From assembly GCA_024404095.1 (NCBI GenBank), contig JAKSQO010000002.1, forward strand, positions 78,756-142,755: 64,000 nucleotides of DNA. Reading direction: 5' to 3'. Both the position numbers and the translations under genes were made by a program. The DNA is from Clostridia bacterium. Its GTDB lineage: Bacteria; Bacillota; Clostridia; Oscillospirales; Acutalibacteraceae. A model generated the notes under the pieces. That model saw only the letters and a list, made by a program, of their open reading frames with translations. It ran no database searches and was not told the origin of the DNA. The stretch's first letter is position 1; the number at the start of each line of letters is the position of its first letter. Of this stretch, positions 42,201 to 50,474 are shown one piece after another.

Positions 42201-45200
42201 AAACGTAAATGTCGCAGATAATTACTCAGCAATTATTGTTGCTTCGGTTGACAATGCATCGAATGTTAAAATTTCTGATATCAATGTTAAGAATTCAGCT
42301 GTTAAGTCAAGCGCAAACTATGCTGGTGCGGTTGCAGGTAAGATTACCGATAACTGCTCTGTAAACAATGTAACCGTTGACGGCTTCACGGCGGTTGGTT
42401 CAAACTTTATTTCAGGTATTGCAGGCCTTGCAACCGGTGAAAAGTCAATCAATATAAGCAATGTTAAGGTAAATGCATCTGATATCAGCGGTGTATCCGA
42501 GATTTCAGGTATTGCTTCGGGCATCGGTTCGGGCGCTGTTATTAAGAATACAGAGGTTAAGTCCTCAGGGCTTTATACCCTTTCAACCGATTCGTCATTT
42601 GTTGCCGGCGGTATTTCGGCTGTATTCGGTTCAGTAATTGAAAACGCTGTTGTTGATACAGCAAAAATTACAGCAGGTATTGCAGGCGGAATTGTCGGTA
42701 AGACTTCGGCTGATTGTGCACTTACAGTTAAGGGTGCAAAGGTTGTGTCAACTGATGTTTCTTCAGACGGTGCCAATACTGCTGCCGCAGGTATTCTTGC
42801 AGTACACAATACGAAGGGAAGCGCTGTAATTGAGAGTGGCTTCGTTGACGAAAAAACAAGTATAAACGGCGCAGCTGTGACAGCCGGAATTGTCGGTGAT
42901 TGCTCAGGTGCTGACAGTATACTTAAAATAGAAGAAACAAAATCGTTTGCAGATGTAAATGGTTCGGAAACAGCAAATGCGGTTTCTGCCGCAGGTGGTC
43001 TCGGACGTATAGGCACATCAGCAATCAACAGCGTTTCAATCAACGGTGTTACAGTCGGCGGCTCGGTAAGCGGACTTAACACAGTCGGCGGAATTATAGG
43101 TCTTATCAAGAAGGGCGAGAGCTATAATTCAAAATCACCGGTTGTTTCAGCATCAATCGCTTTCTCCCGGCTCGAGGTGCTCAATCCTCAGACACAGGCA
43201 GGAATGATTGTCGGCGGTCTTGAATCTGACAAGGTTCTTGATTCAAAAATGCTCAATAAGGCATTTACAAATGTAATTGTTTCAACTTATTACGGTTCTG
43301 TCGGAGTTTACTCTCAGCAGAGCGAACTTGCAGGCGGAAATGTAATTGATATGGATAAGCCGAATGGCAATCCGATAGTTGCTTCTGTTTCAAAGATTTC
43401 AACATATGACGAAGTGCCTGTATCAATCAGCAATCTTCCGAACGTTGACGGCTTTGTATTTGATTCGACAACAGGTTGGATTTCAGAATCTGACGAAAGA
43501 ATCGAAGTGGTATCTTCAACAGAGAATTCTGCTGTTCTTAAGGCAAAACACATGGCAGATATTTCAGTTGTTTCATATTATGTACTTGACAGTGATGCAC
43601 AGGTAAGAGTTCCGGTTCACTTTGAAGTTTCTTCTGATATCAGAACACCTCTTAAGGGTAACGGCACAAAAGCAAGTCCGTACCTTGTTTCAAGCGCATA
43701 TGACCTTGAAACAGTAGCTCAGTACAGTAGTGACAATGCATATTTTGTTCTTAGTGAGGATATTGTTCTTACTCCTGCTGATTTTGAGTTTGGTGGCGCA
43801 TTCTACAATGTCGGAAACGGTTTCATTACAATCGGCAATGCAGAAAACGGCTTCAAGGGATCATTTAGCGGACTTTACAACGGAAAGATTCATTCAATCA
43901 CAGGTCTTTCACTTGCAGGTAATGCTTTTGGCGGTCTCTTCGGTGCAACAGACGGTGCAGAGATTTCAGATATCGTAATTAACAAAGCTGATGTTTCGGG
44001 TCTCAATTACGCAGGTGTAATTGTAGGACACGCAAAGGATACTGTAATTAAGAACATTACAATCAATTCATCAGAGGTTAAGGCAACTGAATTTGGCGGA
44101 TATGCAGGTTCTGTTGTCGGATATGCTGAGAATACGGAAATCGAGAATGTAAAGATTAACAGTTCTGCAATAAGGACAAATCTTGATGCAACCTCAGCTA
44201 CTGTTGAGATTGCAGGCGGAATTGCAGGTGTATTCAACGGAACTGTTAAGAATATTGCAGTGAACAATTCAAGCGTCGAAGCAGGTACACTTGCAGGCGG
44301 AATTATCGGTGAAGTTCGTGGCGGCAAAGCTGTCATTAACGGTGTTTCAGTAAACGCTGATGTTACAGCGGATATAGCAGGCGGCGCAGTCGGAAGTGTT
44401 GATAACATTCTCAAGCTTAGTATTAACAAGTGTTACATAAGCGGCGAGGTTAACGGAACAGAGACTGCTGCGGGCTTGATAGGCTCAGTAAACGGTCAGA
44501 CGGGTCTTGATAATGCTAAGGCTCCTGTCGCTGTTGATACAGTAATTACTTCAAAGATTTCCAAAGCGGAAACAAACGGTATTCTCTTTGGTGCTGTGTC
44601 TGAAAAGGTTGTATGTGATAAGAAGAATGTTAATACAAAAGTATTTAATGATATTTATTATTCTTCTTACCAAAACGATATGAGCCTGTTCGGAAATGAT
44701 AAGATTAAGGCATATCAGTATGCGGATTACGATGCAACAGATCTCAACAATATAGTGTTTGTTGCGGACGGTGCTGAATACGATTCAATTGTTTGCGGTG
44801 CGGATGCGGTTGTACTTGATGCAGATTCGCTTAAGCTGAATGGTGTCAAGGGCGATTACAAGTCATTTACCGCAGCGGATAAAATCTTTAAGCTTGAAAA
44901 TGTCAAGTCTGTTTCCGAAAATGCGTTAGTATATAATAGTGCAGATTCTTCTTTGAGGTTCAGCTCGGATAATGTAGACAATGCAACAGCTGTTCTTGAA
45001 TATAATGACGGTCTTGAAATTGCAGTTGATGTAGTAAGAGGTGCAGATAATAAGCCGGAAGCTGCGGACACAACGGTTGTTACTGCAAAGATTAAGGATA
45101 AGACTGACGGTGCACTTAAAGATAAGCTTATCGGTGTTTCATTAAAGACTAAGGACAATGATAAAGTATATTCAGCAGACAGCTTTATAAAGGTTAACTC

Positions 45201-45444
45201 AAAGACGGTTGCCGCTGTTGCGGGAGCTGACAACGGAATTTATATCAGCGCTGTTCTTCCCCAGAACGTATCTTACAGCGTAACTGCTGTTGACGAAAAC
45301 GGAAATGAGCTTAAAACCGTAAATGCAGGCAGCGAAGGTTACTTTGTTTCTGCTGAAAATGCTGAGTCAGCAGCTGTAACGATTACAGCTGAGAGCAATA
45401 GCGTATGGGGCTTGCACGCTGTTTGGGGTGCAATAGGTAAATAA
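39283..45444 (+). CDS. Giant secreted beta-helix adhesin (GLUG-like repeats)
   Basis: A 2053-residue exported protein. The signal peptide (about 1-32) is followed by a Ser/Thr/Glu-rich linker. At least four large modules follow, beginning near residues 76, 500, 845 and 1455. Each opens with G-N/D-G-x-x-x-x-P-Y/L-x-I/V then D-L/F and leads into GNGH-T/K-I-x-x-L-like and AGG-I-V/A-G repeats of the GLUG/adhesin beta-helix kind. A beta-rich C-terminal part (about 1810-2053) ends SVWGLHAVWGAIGK. There is no LPXTG, SLH or choline-binding anchor. Such proteins act in adhesion or matrix binding. A hairpin (ccgac-gtaa-gtcgg, 39252-39265) and GGAGG site precede the ATG, and small AWF-type genes follow 16 bases later, so it belongs to the same transcript. 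Confidence 0.8.
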   Translation: MKKRRLERVAVMILSSAMLISSTGIMSSLAATVSESSSAPTSAFSESVSSTTVAQEGGVVAKNDVVEEGGALVQNEKGDGSVENPYQISNAEDFLRMTSKINLTTGSDKYFILTSDIDLSTVTEENFIKNGGSLVGVSKKLAKSSENVFFNLNGNGHKIKGLNVNVTSSSIVSIFGFVNDKSTIKNIIVEKPRITSTSENLVSASTLVYENKGTINNVQITYPVITLAKSKSAAFVASVNDGTISKVTVKASHTNASAASADNHTISAFGSVGAIAGVNRGKIISSSAINIGMFIPTAADSKTVYGGIAGRSSGIISDCVSTGNVFGGKSTDIASGIVGKAETGLKLTNNYTLVTLSNSVSGYAVIGTAGTADMLTDCYWSSDVSRRSVPTADYANNENNLAVSSFKVLPAGKTLKIGKSDTMTTSWSKAVFELDGGYKTKNENITANDNATEMTVKSGKIDSVNTVSYAAKISLPASVGSGAPVKQNMRIYVLNVPADTKGNGTKENPLEIKNTAEFGFLAYATGIHCKLVNNITATSKVNMFRGSIDGCGYTISTKSPLFNTFSGKAENLNIIVNKDISRAVFGNVIGASMSNIGVVLKDGVSFKAESSNSGILADKIIGKSAFDDCRVKGNIVVTSDKITNIGGFAGIAAGEGSIFTNSGAVTNITSAEGVKYKSAVNFIGTVSADKSIFENCYAGGANKAGSYMFIGTADVKSIAVKNICVDYGADKSAAALPVDFNSCGEKIDKNQFTEWKFDNGNTGFFTGNGSKFETTLPSVKAVKNSSASDLSLAYDKTKISASVTVADGKAVLSVSRLNGVVTVKAVPVTVINTKTGLSAVIYVSNGLEKDAKGNWIVSSAFDLAYIGENIEEMNKASFAVSKNIDMSVVDGFTPIGSTGTAFSGTFDGNGHTISNLKINGTAKTALFGTLADATVKNIKLSNASVTSEGGYAAVVAGQATGKTVISGITVEKSNVNVADNYSAIIVASVDNASNVKISDINVKNSAVKSSANYAGAVAGKITDNCSVNNVTVDGFTAVGSNFISGIAGLATGEKSINISNVKVNASDISGVSEISGIASGIGSGAVIKNTEVKSSGLYTLSTDSSFVAGGISAVFGSVIENAVVDTAKITAGIAGGIVGKTSADCALTVKGAKVVSTDVSSDGANTAAAGILAVHNTKGSAVIESGFVDEKTSINGAAVTAGIVGDCSGADSILKIEETKSFADVNGSETANAVSAAGGLGRIGTSAINSVSINGVTVGGSVSGLNTVGGIIGLIKKGESYNSKSPVVSASIAFSRLEVLNPQTQAGMIVGGLESDKVLDSKMLNKAFTNVIVSTYYGSVGVYSQQSELAGGNVIDMDKPNGNPIVASVSKISTYDEVPVSISNLPNVDGFVFDSTTGWISESDERIEVVSSTENSAVLKAKHMADISVVSYYVLDSDAQVRVPVHFEVSSDIRTPLKGNGTKASPYLVSSAYDLETVAQYSSDNAYFVLSEDIVLTPADFEFGGAFYNVGNGFITIGNAENGFKGSFSGLYNGKIHSITGLSLAGNAFGGLFGATDGAEISDIVINKADVSGLNYAGVIVGHAKDTVIKNITINSSEVKATEFGGYAGSVVGYAENTEIENVKINSSAIRTNLDATSATVEIAGGIAGVFNGTVKNIAVNNSSVEAGTLAGGIIGEVRGGKAVINGVSVNADVTADIAGGAVGSVDNILKLSINKCYISGEVNGTETAAGLIGSVNGQTGLDNAKAPVAVDTVITSKISKAETNGILFGAVSEKVVCDKKNVNTKVFNDIYYSSYQNDMSLFGNDKIKAYQYADYDATDLNNIVFVADGAEYDSIVCGADAVVLDADSLKLNGVKGDYKSFTAADKIFKLENVKSVSENALVYNSADSSLRFSSDNVDNATAVLEYNDGLEIAVDVVRGADNKPEAADTTVVTAKIKDKTDGALKDKLIGVSLKTKDNDKVYSADSFIKVNSKTVAAVAGADNGIYISAVLPQNVSYSVTAVDENGNELKTVNAGSEGYFVSAENAESAAVTITAESNSVWGLHAVWGAIGK

Positions 45445-45460
45445 ACAAAGGGTTGATGTT

Positions 45461-46078
45461 GTGATGAAGAAAAAGTTTCAATTTTATAAAAACATAATAT
45501 TAGTTGTGGCATCAGCCCTCACTCTTATAGCTGTTACATTTGCATGGTTCAGCACGTCAAATCTTAACGGCGTTTCAGGATTTAGGCACAACATCGGTGC
45601 AGACCTGATTGACGTAGACTTTTATGAAAAGACAGGCTCGGTTTATGAAAAGCTTGACGGCGATATAAGTCTTGAGGGTGCTGTAAGCGGTACTTTTTCT
45701 CAGTATAAAATGGTTGTAACAACACTTACTTCTGACAAGCTTAAGCTTTCGTTTGGCATTGATGATTTACCGGGAAATATGAATGCTGACCTTAAAAAAG
45801 CTGTTTGCATAAAGTATTCACTTTACTCTGCTACTAAGAACCAGAACGGAACATTTACTGAAGGTACATTGATTTCATCTTCCAACGATGCATATGTTCC
45901 TTTGTCTGAACTTTCAGACGGTGTAATTATCAATTCACTTTCGCTTGGTCAGTATCAAAGCACAGATATGGATTACTTTGTTGTATATTACGAAATAGGA
46001 ATCGCAGAAGGTGCAAGCAACATCCAGGGTCAGTCATCTTCGCTTGGTAGTGTTCGCTTCAGCGCACAGGTTGCTTAG
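45461..46078 (+). CDS. Small AWF-type secreted protein (A)
   Basis: A 205-residue protein with a SipW-type signal peptide: KNIILVVASALTLIAV-T-F-A-W-F at about 13-32. The mature part is beta-rich with no Cys pattern of the larger subunits. It contains repeated aromatic-acidic strands (DVDFYEKTGSVYEKL, YKMVVTTLTS) and ends with VRFSAQVA, a typical last strand of TasA-like domains. It starts at GTG 45461 or ATG 45464 after AAAGGG. A signal peptidase gene follows five bases later, presumably its processing enzyme. A minor pilin-like or cap subunit is the natural guess; no specific family beyond the signal peptide type is recognised. Confidence 0.72.
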   Translation: MMKKKFQFYKNIILVVASALTLIAVTFAWFSTSNLNGVSGFRHNIGADLIDVDFYEKTGSVYEKLDGDISLEGAVSGTFSQYKMVVTTLTSDKLKLSFGIDDLPGNMNADLKKAVCIKYSLYSATKNQNGTFTEGTLISSSNDAYVPLSELSDGVIINSLSLGQYQSTDMDYFVVYYEIGIAEGASNIQGQSSSLGSVRFSAQVA

Positions 46079-46083
46079 AACTT

Positions 46084-46683
46084 ATGGAAAAAGCAAAAAA
46101 AATATTTACAAGGATAATGTCAGTTCTGTCTGTGCTGATATTCCTCTTCGGTTTGTTTATATTTGTTACTGTACTAAATGCTTCAGCAGGTAAGGTACCG
46201 AGCGTATTCGGATATAGTTTTCTACAGGTTCAGACAGGCAGTATGGAACCGGAGTATCCCGTCGGATCAATTGTTATTGCAAAAAAAATTGATACAAAAG
46301 AACTGAAAACAGGAGATGTAATCAGTTTTTATTCTACAGATAAAGAGATATCACAGAAAGTTGTTACTCACAGAATTACTGAAATTTCTTCTAATATGAA
46401 GGGCGTACCTACCTTTACTACTAAGGGTGATGCAAATACTATTGAGGACAGAGAGTCTGTAAGTTCAATAATGGTTATCGGAAAGGTTGTATACAGCATC
46501 GGTGCTGTCGGCGGTTCGGTAATCAGCGTTTTAAAGAATCCGAATGTTATTTTCTTTTTTATTGTTCTTCCGTTGATTTTTATAACTTTTGGTGAAGCAG
46601 TCAACCTTGTTACGCTGGTTGTAAACAGTAAAGAGGAAAAGAAAGAAGAAGAAAATGAACGACCTGAAAAAACAGAAGATTAA
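46084..46683 (+). CDS. ER/SipW-type signal peptidase I (2 of 4)
   Basis: A 199-residue membrane peptidase: N-terminal helix (about 10-32), catalytic Ser53 in QTGSMEPEY, His96 in VTHRITEI, TKGDANTIED, and a C-terminal helix (about 155-178) with an acidic tail. The Ser-His pair places it with SipW rather than the Ser-Lys SipS/T type. It has hardly any ribosome site of its own and starts five bases after the previous stop, so translation is probably coupled to the AWF protein before it. Its last 29 bases overlap the next peptidase gene. Confidence 0.88.
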   Translation: MEKAKKIFTRIMSVLSVLIFLFGLFIFVTVLNASAGKVPSVFGYSFLQVQTGSMEPEYPVGSIVIAKKIDTKELKTGDVISFYSTDKEISQKVVTHRITEISSNMKGVPTFTTKGDANTIEDRESVSSIMVIGKVVYSIGAVGGSVISVLKNPNVIFFFIVLPLIFITFGEAVNLVTLVVNSKEEKKEEENERPEKTED

Positions 46684-47164
46684 CGCATTACTGACAGCTG
46701 TAATAATTTTCGTTTCGGTTATTTGTGTCGGTGTTGTATATGCGCCAAAGCTCATGGGTTATCAGTCCTACTCGATTGAAACCGGAAGCATGGAGCCGAC
46801 AATACCGCGCGGCAGTATGGTTTATGTTAAACCGATATCCGACCCTTCGGAATACTGCGTTGATGATGTTGTTACATTTTCTGCTAATGATGAACAGGGT
46901 AGTTTTACACATAGAATTGTCAGGATAGACAGCGAGAAAAGAACCTTTGAAACTCAGGGTGATGCAAACGCTGACATTGACATATCACCGACTCCCTTTG
47001 AATTTGCTGTCGGTAAGGTTCAGTTTGCAATCCCATTGCTCGGATTTATTGCGGGTTTTCTCAGAAAAACAGTTATCAAAATAGCGGTTGCCGTTATTTA
47101 TATTGCGTGGGCAGCCATAGAAATAGAAGTATTTATCGCGGAAAGGAAGAAGAGAGATGAGTAA
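46655..47164 (+). CDS. ER/SipW-type signal peptidase I (3 of 4)
   Basis: A 169-residue membrane peptidase: first helix about 9-29, catalytic Ser45 in ETGSMEPTI, His86 in FTHRIVRI, QGDANADID, second helix about 125-150, then a short basic tail. It overlaps the upstream peptidase by 29 bases and the downstream AWF protein by eight, a very compact arrangement. Two peptidases side by side suggests divided substrate choice or a heteromeric processing unit; this is inference. Confidence 0.88.
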   Translation: MNDLKKQKINALLTAVIIFVSVICVGVVYAPKLMGYQSYSIETGSMEPTIPRGSMVYVKPISDPSEYCVDDVVTFSANDEQGSFTHRIVRIDSEKRTFETQGDANADIDISPTPFEFAVGKVQFAIPLLGFIAGFLRKTVIKIAVAVIYIAWAAIEIEVFIAERKKRDE

Positions 47165-47807
47165 AAGAGTAATTTTACTGATTGCATCACTTGCGGCTGT
47201 TATCGGTCTTATGACTTCAAGCAGTTCTTATGCATGGTTCTCGACTACAACAAGTAAAAAACAGAGCATTTCTGTTGCTGCTGTCAGCAGTGTCCATTCC
47301 GCATACCTTGCAGATATCGAAGCTCCCTATCACACAATTATTATGCAGGGAGATAACCTTGTAAATCTTGACGGAAAGCCGGCAATGCTTCAGATTGAGA
47401 ACAAGTCAACAACAGACACTCAGCTCAGAATTTCTATTGAGTACACAAGTTATCGCACAGGCGTAGCTCAGACGAAGATTTATTCTGCAAGCGATGAAGA
47501 TGATATTGTTGTTGATTTTGCACCGAATACATGGGCAAAGAATATAAACGGCGGCGGAATCTGTTATTTCTACTATATGGGTAGCGAGTACAAAACTGAA
47601 GATGTAAGCGGAATTGATAATGTTCCCGCTATTGCGCCGACAGTTAATACAATCCCTGCTATTTCAAGTATTTATTATAAGAATGACGTTTCATCTGCTT
47701 ATTCAGGTAAGCCCGTAAATGTTAAGGTTGTTTTTGAATCAAAGCAGGCTGAGAATATTACATGGACTTCAATTGATTCTTACGATGTAAATGGCATTAA
47801 CAAATAA
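47157..47807 (+). CDS. Small AWF-type secreted protein (B)
   Basis: A 216-residue protein. The signal peptide (VILLIASLAAVIGLMTSSS-S-Y-A-W-F, about 5-29) is of SipW type, followed by a Lys/Ser-rich stretch and a beta-rich mature domain with FAPNTWAKNINGGGICYFYYMG. The last strand is VNVKVVFESKQAENITW. It starts after AAGGAAG, inside the end of the preceding peptidase gene. It resembles the other AWF proteins only in signal peptide and general strand pattern. Confidence 0.72.
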   Translation: MSKRVILLIASLAAVIGLMTSSSSYAWFSTTTSKKQSISVAAVSSVHSAYLADIEAPYHTIIMQGDNLVNLDGKPAMLQIENKSTTDTQLRISIEYTSYRTGVAQTKIYSASDEDDIVVDFAPNTWAKNINGGGICYFYYMGSEYKTEDVSGIDNVPAIAPTVNTIPAISSIYYKNDVSSAYSGKPVNVKVVFESKQAENITWTSIDSYDVNGINK

Positions 47808-47816
47808 GGTGCGGTA

Positions 47817-48329
47817 ATGGCGAAAATTAAAGTCAGAAATATTTTGTTTAATATTCTTGCGATTATAACGGTTATTGCCGTTCTGTTTGTCGGATTCAAT
47901 CTGATAACAGGAACAAAGGGCTATGCCGTCACAAGCAACAGTATGGCGGACAGCTTTAATCGCGGAGATATAGTTTTTTCGCGGAAAGTTGATTTTAACG
48001 AGCTGAAAAAAGGCGACGTGATAACGGTTCGAGTGAACGAATCGGGATATTTTACCCATAGAATTGTTGATATTGATTCTGAAAAAAGAACGGTAACAAC
48101 AAAGGGTGATGCAAACAATTCTGTTGACCCCATGCCGGCTGAGGCTGAGAAAATTGCAGGACGTATGGTTTATAGCATACCTTTTCTCGGATATATTTCT
48201 ATCGTGCTTGGCAACAGCTCACACACAAATATTTTATTGATTATTCAGATTGTTACAGCGGCGTTACTGATTGCCGCAAATACAATTGTTTCAAAAAAAC
48301 AGAAAATGAGAGGTGACAACAATGAATAA
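47817..48329 (+). CDS. ER/SipW-type signal peptidase I (4 of 4)
   Basis: A 170-residue membrane peptidase: first helix about 10-30, catalytic Ser42 in TSNSMADSF, His81 in FTHRIVDI, TKGDANNSVD, second helix about 135-155, basic tail. The Pro after the Ser-Met of the other copies is replaced (SMADSF), which may alter cleavage preference. It starts nine bases after AWF protein B and overlaps the start of AWF protein C by eight bases. Confidence 0.87.
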   Translation: MAKIKVRNILFNILAIITVIAVLFVGFNLITGTKGYAVTSNSMADSFNRGDIVFSRKVDFNELKKGDVITVRVNESGYFTHRIVDIDSEKRTVTTKGDANNSVDPMPAEAEKIAGRMVYSIPFLGYISIVLGNSSHTNILLIIQIVTAALLIAANTIVSKKQKMRGDNNE

Positions 48330-48954
48330 GGTTAAGAGAATATCTGCTTTGGTTATGGCTTTTATGCTCGTGCTTTGTATCGGATATTTTTCTGCAATGT
48401 CACCAACATCAGCGTGGTTCTATGACAGCGGTGTTATCGACAGCGGCAACAGCTTCATCTTTGGTGATTTGTCTGTTAATACCAAGTTCGTTTCTAAAAA
48501 CAATGTGGTTTTTGACGGTGCAACAAAATTTAATGACCCAGATGAAAAGCTGTTTGACGATGTGATTAACGTCAATGAGATTCACGTTACAAATCAGGGT
48601 ACGATTCCCGCAAGACTTTATGCGGGTGTTGCAAACATCGGAAACATGAAGGGTCTTCGCTGGTTTATGTATACTGACAAGATGCTTGTTGATTCAAGCG
48701 TTAAAAAGACTATTGAATCTGTTCTTCCCGAGCTTACCGATGAAGCTCTCAGCGTTTATAACGTAGGTGCTGACGGAAACAGCGGCAGCTATATTCTTAT
48801 CAATCCGGGCGAAACACTTGTTGTCAAGATTGCAACATGGATTGACTATGACTCAGTAAGCAAAGCTTTGTCAGGCGGCTTTGGCATTGAAAATTGCGAC
48901 GTTCAGATGACCTTGTTTGCAACTCAGGACGTAGACGGAGCAGTACAGAGATAA
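48322..48954 (+). CDS. Small AWF-type secreted protein (C)
   Basis: A 210-residue protein with a variant SipW-type signal peptide (ISALVMAFMLVLCIGYFSAMSP-T-S-A-W-F-Y). The mature domain contains a TasA-like early strand (NSFIFGDLSVNTKFVSKN) and INVNEIHVTNQGTIPARLYAGV, which matches the conserved K/N-x-V-x-V-x-N-x-G-x-x-P-x-x-x strand of camelysin/TasA proteins, then ILINPGETLVVKIATWI. This is the copy closest to classical TasA/camelysin. The start ATG 48322 follows GAGAGGTG; a GTG nine bases upstream overlaps that site. Confidence 0.76.
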   Translation: MNKVKRISALVMAFMLVLCIGYFSAMSPTSAWFYDSGVIDSGNSFIFGDLSVNTKFVSKNNVVFDGATKFNDPDEKLFDDVINVNEIHVTNQGTIPARLYAGVANIGNMKGLRWFMYTDKMLVDSSVKKTIESVLPELTDEALSVYNVGADGNSGSYILINPGETLVVKIATWIDYDSVSKALSGGFGIENCDVQMTLFATQDVDGAVQR

Positions 48955-48971
48955 AAGTGAGGTGGCAGAGA

Positions 48972-49580
48972 ATGTTAAAAAAATTGAACAGACGCGCATT
49001 TGTTATCATTGTAGCTGTTGTTGCAGTTATTGCTATAGTCGGCACTTCGCTGGCATGGTTTACAACAAGCAGTTCAATGGTGCAGAAATTCAACATTTTC
49101 GGTTTTGACGTTTCTGCCAATGTGTATTTTGATAATGACGGAAAGAAAATCAGCGCAAACAGTTACAAGGATGAAAATGGTCTTTATCTTGTAAGCACGG
49201 ATAAAAATGCTTCAAACTATATCGGAAAGCTTCGCGTTAATGTTAACCACTCGGGCGGTAACGCATTAGTCAGAGTTAAGATGAACTATGAACTTGCTGC
49301 TGACGGTGCGGGCACACAGTACAATGTTTCTGTTCCCTTTAAATTTGACAGCAAGTGGTTTGATAACCGTACAGCAGATTACTGTGTTTATTACATGGGC
49401 GACGGTTCGGGCAAAGCTGATTTTACAAAGACAGAGCTTATTAAAGGCTTTGATGAAGCCAACTTCGATACAGCGGGATTTGTTGAAAGCACAAGTATAA
49501 AGCTTTTGGTTCAGGTTGATGCTGTTCAGGTTAATCGCTATCCCCAGATGTGGAATATTGATACCTTACCATGGAAATGA
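48972..49580 (+). CDS. Small AWF-type secreted protein (D)
   Basis: A 202-residue protein with signal peptide RAFVIIVAVVAVIAIVGT-S-L-A-W-F (about 7-28). The mature domain is beta-rich, with FNIFGFDVSANVYFDNDG, LRVNVNHSGGNALVRVKMNYEL and IKLLVQVDAVQVN, a strand pattern like the other AWF proteins. The end is aromatic (PQMWNIDTLPWK). The start at 48972 follows GAGGTGG; the longer frame upstream overlaps protein C and is not used. It is the last secreted subunit candidate of the cluster. Confidence 0.74.
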   Translation: MLKKLNRRAFVIIVAVVAVIAIVGTSLAWFTTSSSMVQKFNIFGFDVSANVYFDNDGKKISANSYKDENGLYLVSTDKNASNYIGKLRVNVNHSGGNALVRVKMNYELAADGAGTQYNVSVPFKFDSKWFDNRTADYCVYYMGDGSGKADFTKTELIKGFDEANFDTAGFVESTSIKLLVQVDAVQVNRYPQMWNIDTLPWK

Positions 49581-49595
49581 TAGAAGCTGATATTT

Positions 49596-50474
49596 ATGTC
49601 TGATAAGAAAAAAAGGCCTGCGGCGGTAAAAACTGCCGCAGGCAAAACTAATTCAAAACAGAATACAAAGAAAAGCAAGGCTGATGCTGAGAGATACGCT
49701 AAAAAACTGATTGAGAATAAGCAGAAGGAACAGCTTCTGCGTCAGAAAAAGAGCGAAGAAATCAAAAAGAAACGTGCGCAGCAAAGTGAACAGCAGAAAA
49801 AAGCTGAGCTAAAAGAGCAGAAAAAAATTCAGAAGAAAAATGAACTGATTGAATGGCGTGAGCGTAGTGCTGTACGCCTGAAAAGTTTTCGGAAAAAGTT
49901 TAAGTATTACACAAGTAAAAAGTTTCTCGGTTCATTTAATTACGGACGAATTTTTCTGTTTATAGTAGTTCCGCTTGTGTTAATTATTCTTGGATTTGTC
50001 AACCTGTTTAAGACGGTTCCGTTCAATGTACCGTCTGAAATCAGAAGCTACGAATACAAGGGCAGACTTGAAGATGAGACAGCACTTTGCGAAAATGTTT
50101 TTAAAGCTCAGCAGGAGGATTACCTGAATGAGCTTGAAATCAGAGGAAGCAGAAAATTTGATTTTTATATCAATCCTGTTATAAAGGTTGAGGATGATGG
50201 CTATACTCACAATCTTTGCTTCGGTAACCCCGAGGGAAATGACTGTGTATTGATAGCAACAATTTTTGACAGCGAGGGAGAGGTAATTTACCGTTCGCTC
50301 GGTCTTGTTGACGGAACGGAAATAAATGATGCGAAGATGTTTGAAAGTTTGAAATACGGCATACATAATGTTAAGGTTGCGGTCAATGTGTATGACAAAA
50401 AAACAAATGAAAAAATCGGGACTAAGTATGCTGAAATTAAGCTTGCAGTTGGTGTAGACGGCGATGAAAAATAA
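49596..50474 (+). CDS. Single-pass membrane protein with Lys-rich cytoplasmic helix
   Basis: A 292-residue protein. Residues 1-100 are a strongly basic, Lys/Gln/Glu-rich helical stretch (KQKEQLLRQKKSEEIKKKR), one helix at about 115-137 (IFLFIVVPLVLIILGFVNLF) crosses the membrane, and about 155 residues lie outside. The outer domain has FGNPEGNDCVLIATIFDSEGEVIYRS and a YGIHNVKVAVNVYD strand, which parallel LENPESCQYDLKFCIYNADGEMIYVS and the end of the next protein. The cytoplasmic helix could meet the long charged helix of the 36969-39236 protein, but this is speculation. There is no recognised family. It overlaps the next gene by 11 bases. Confidence 0.65.
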   Translation: MSDKKKRPAAVKTAAGKTNSKQNTKKSKADAERYAKKLIENKQKEQLLRQKKSEEIKKKRAQQSEQQKKAELKEQKKIQKKNELIEWRERSAVRLKSFRKKFKYYTSKKFLGSFNYGRIFLFIVVPLVLIILGFVNLFKTVPFNVPSEIRSYEYKGRLEDETALCENVFKAQQEDYLNELEIRGSRKFDFYINPVIKVEDDGYTHNLCFGNPEGNDCVLIATIFDSEGEVIYRSLGLVDGTEINDAKMFESLKYGIHNVKVAVNVYDKKTNEKIGTKYAEIKLAVGVDGDEK

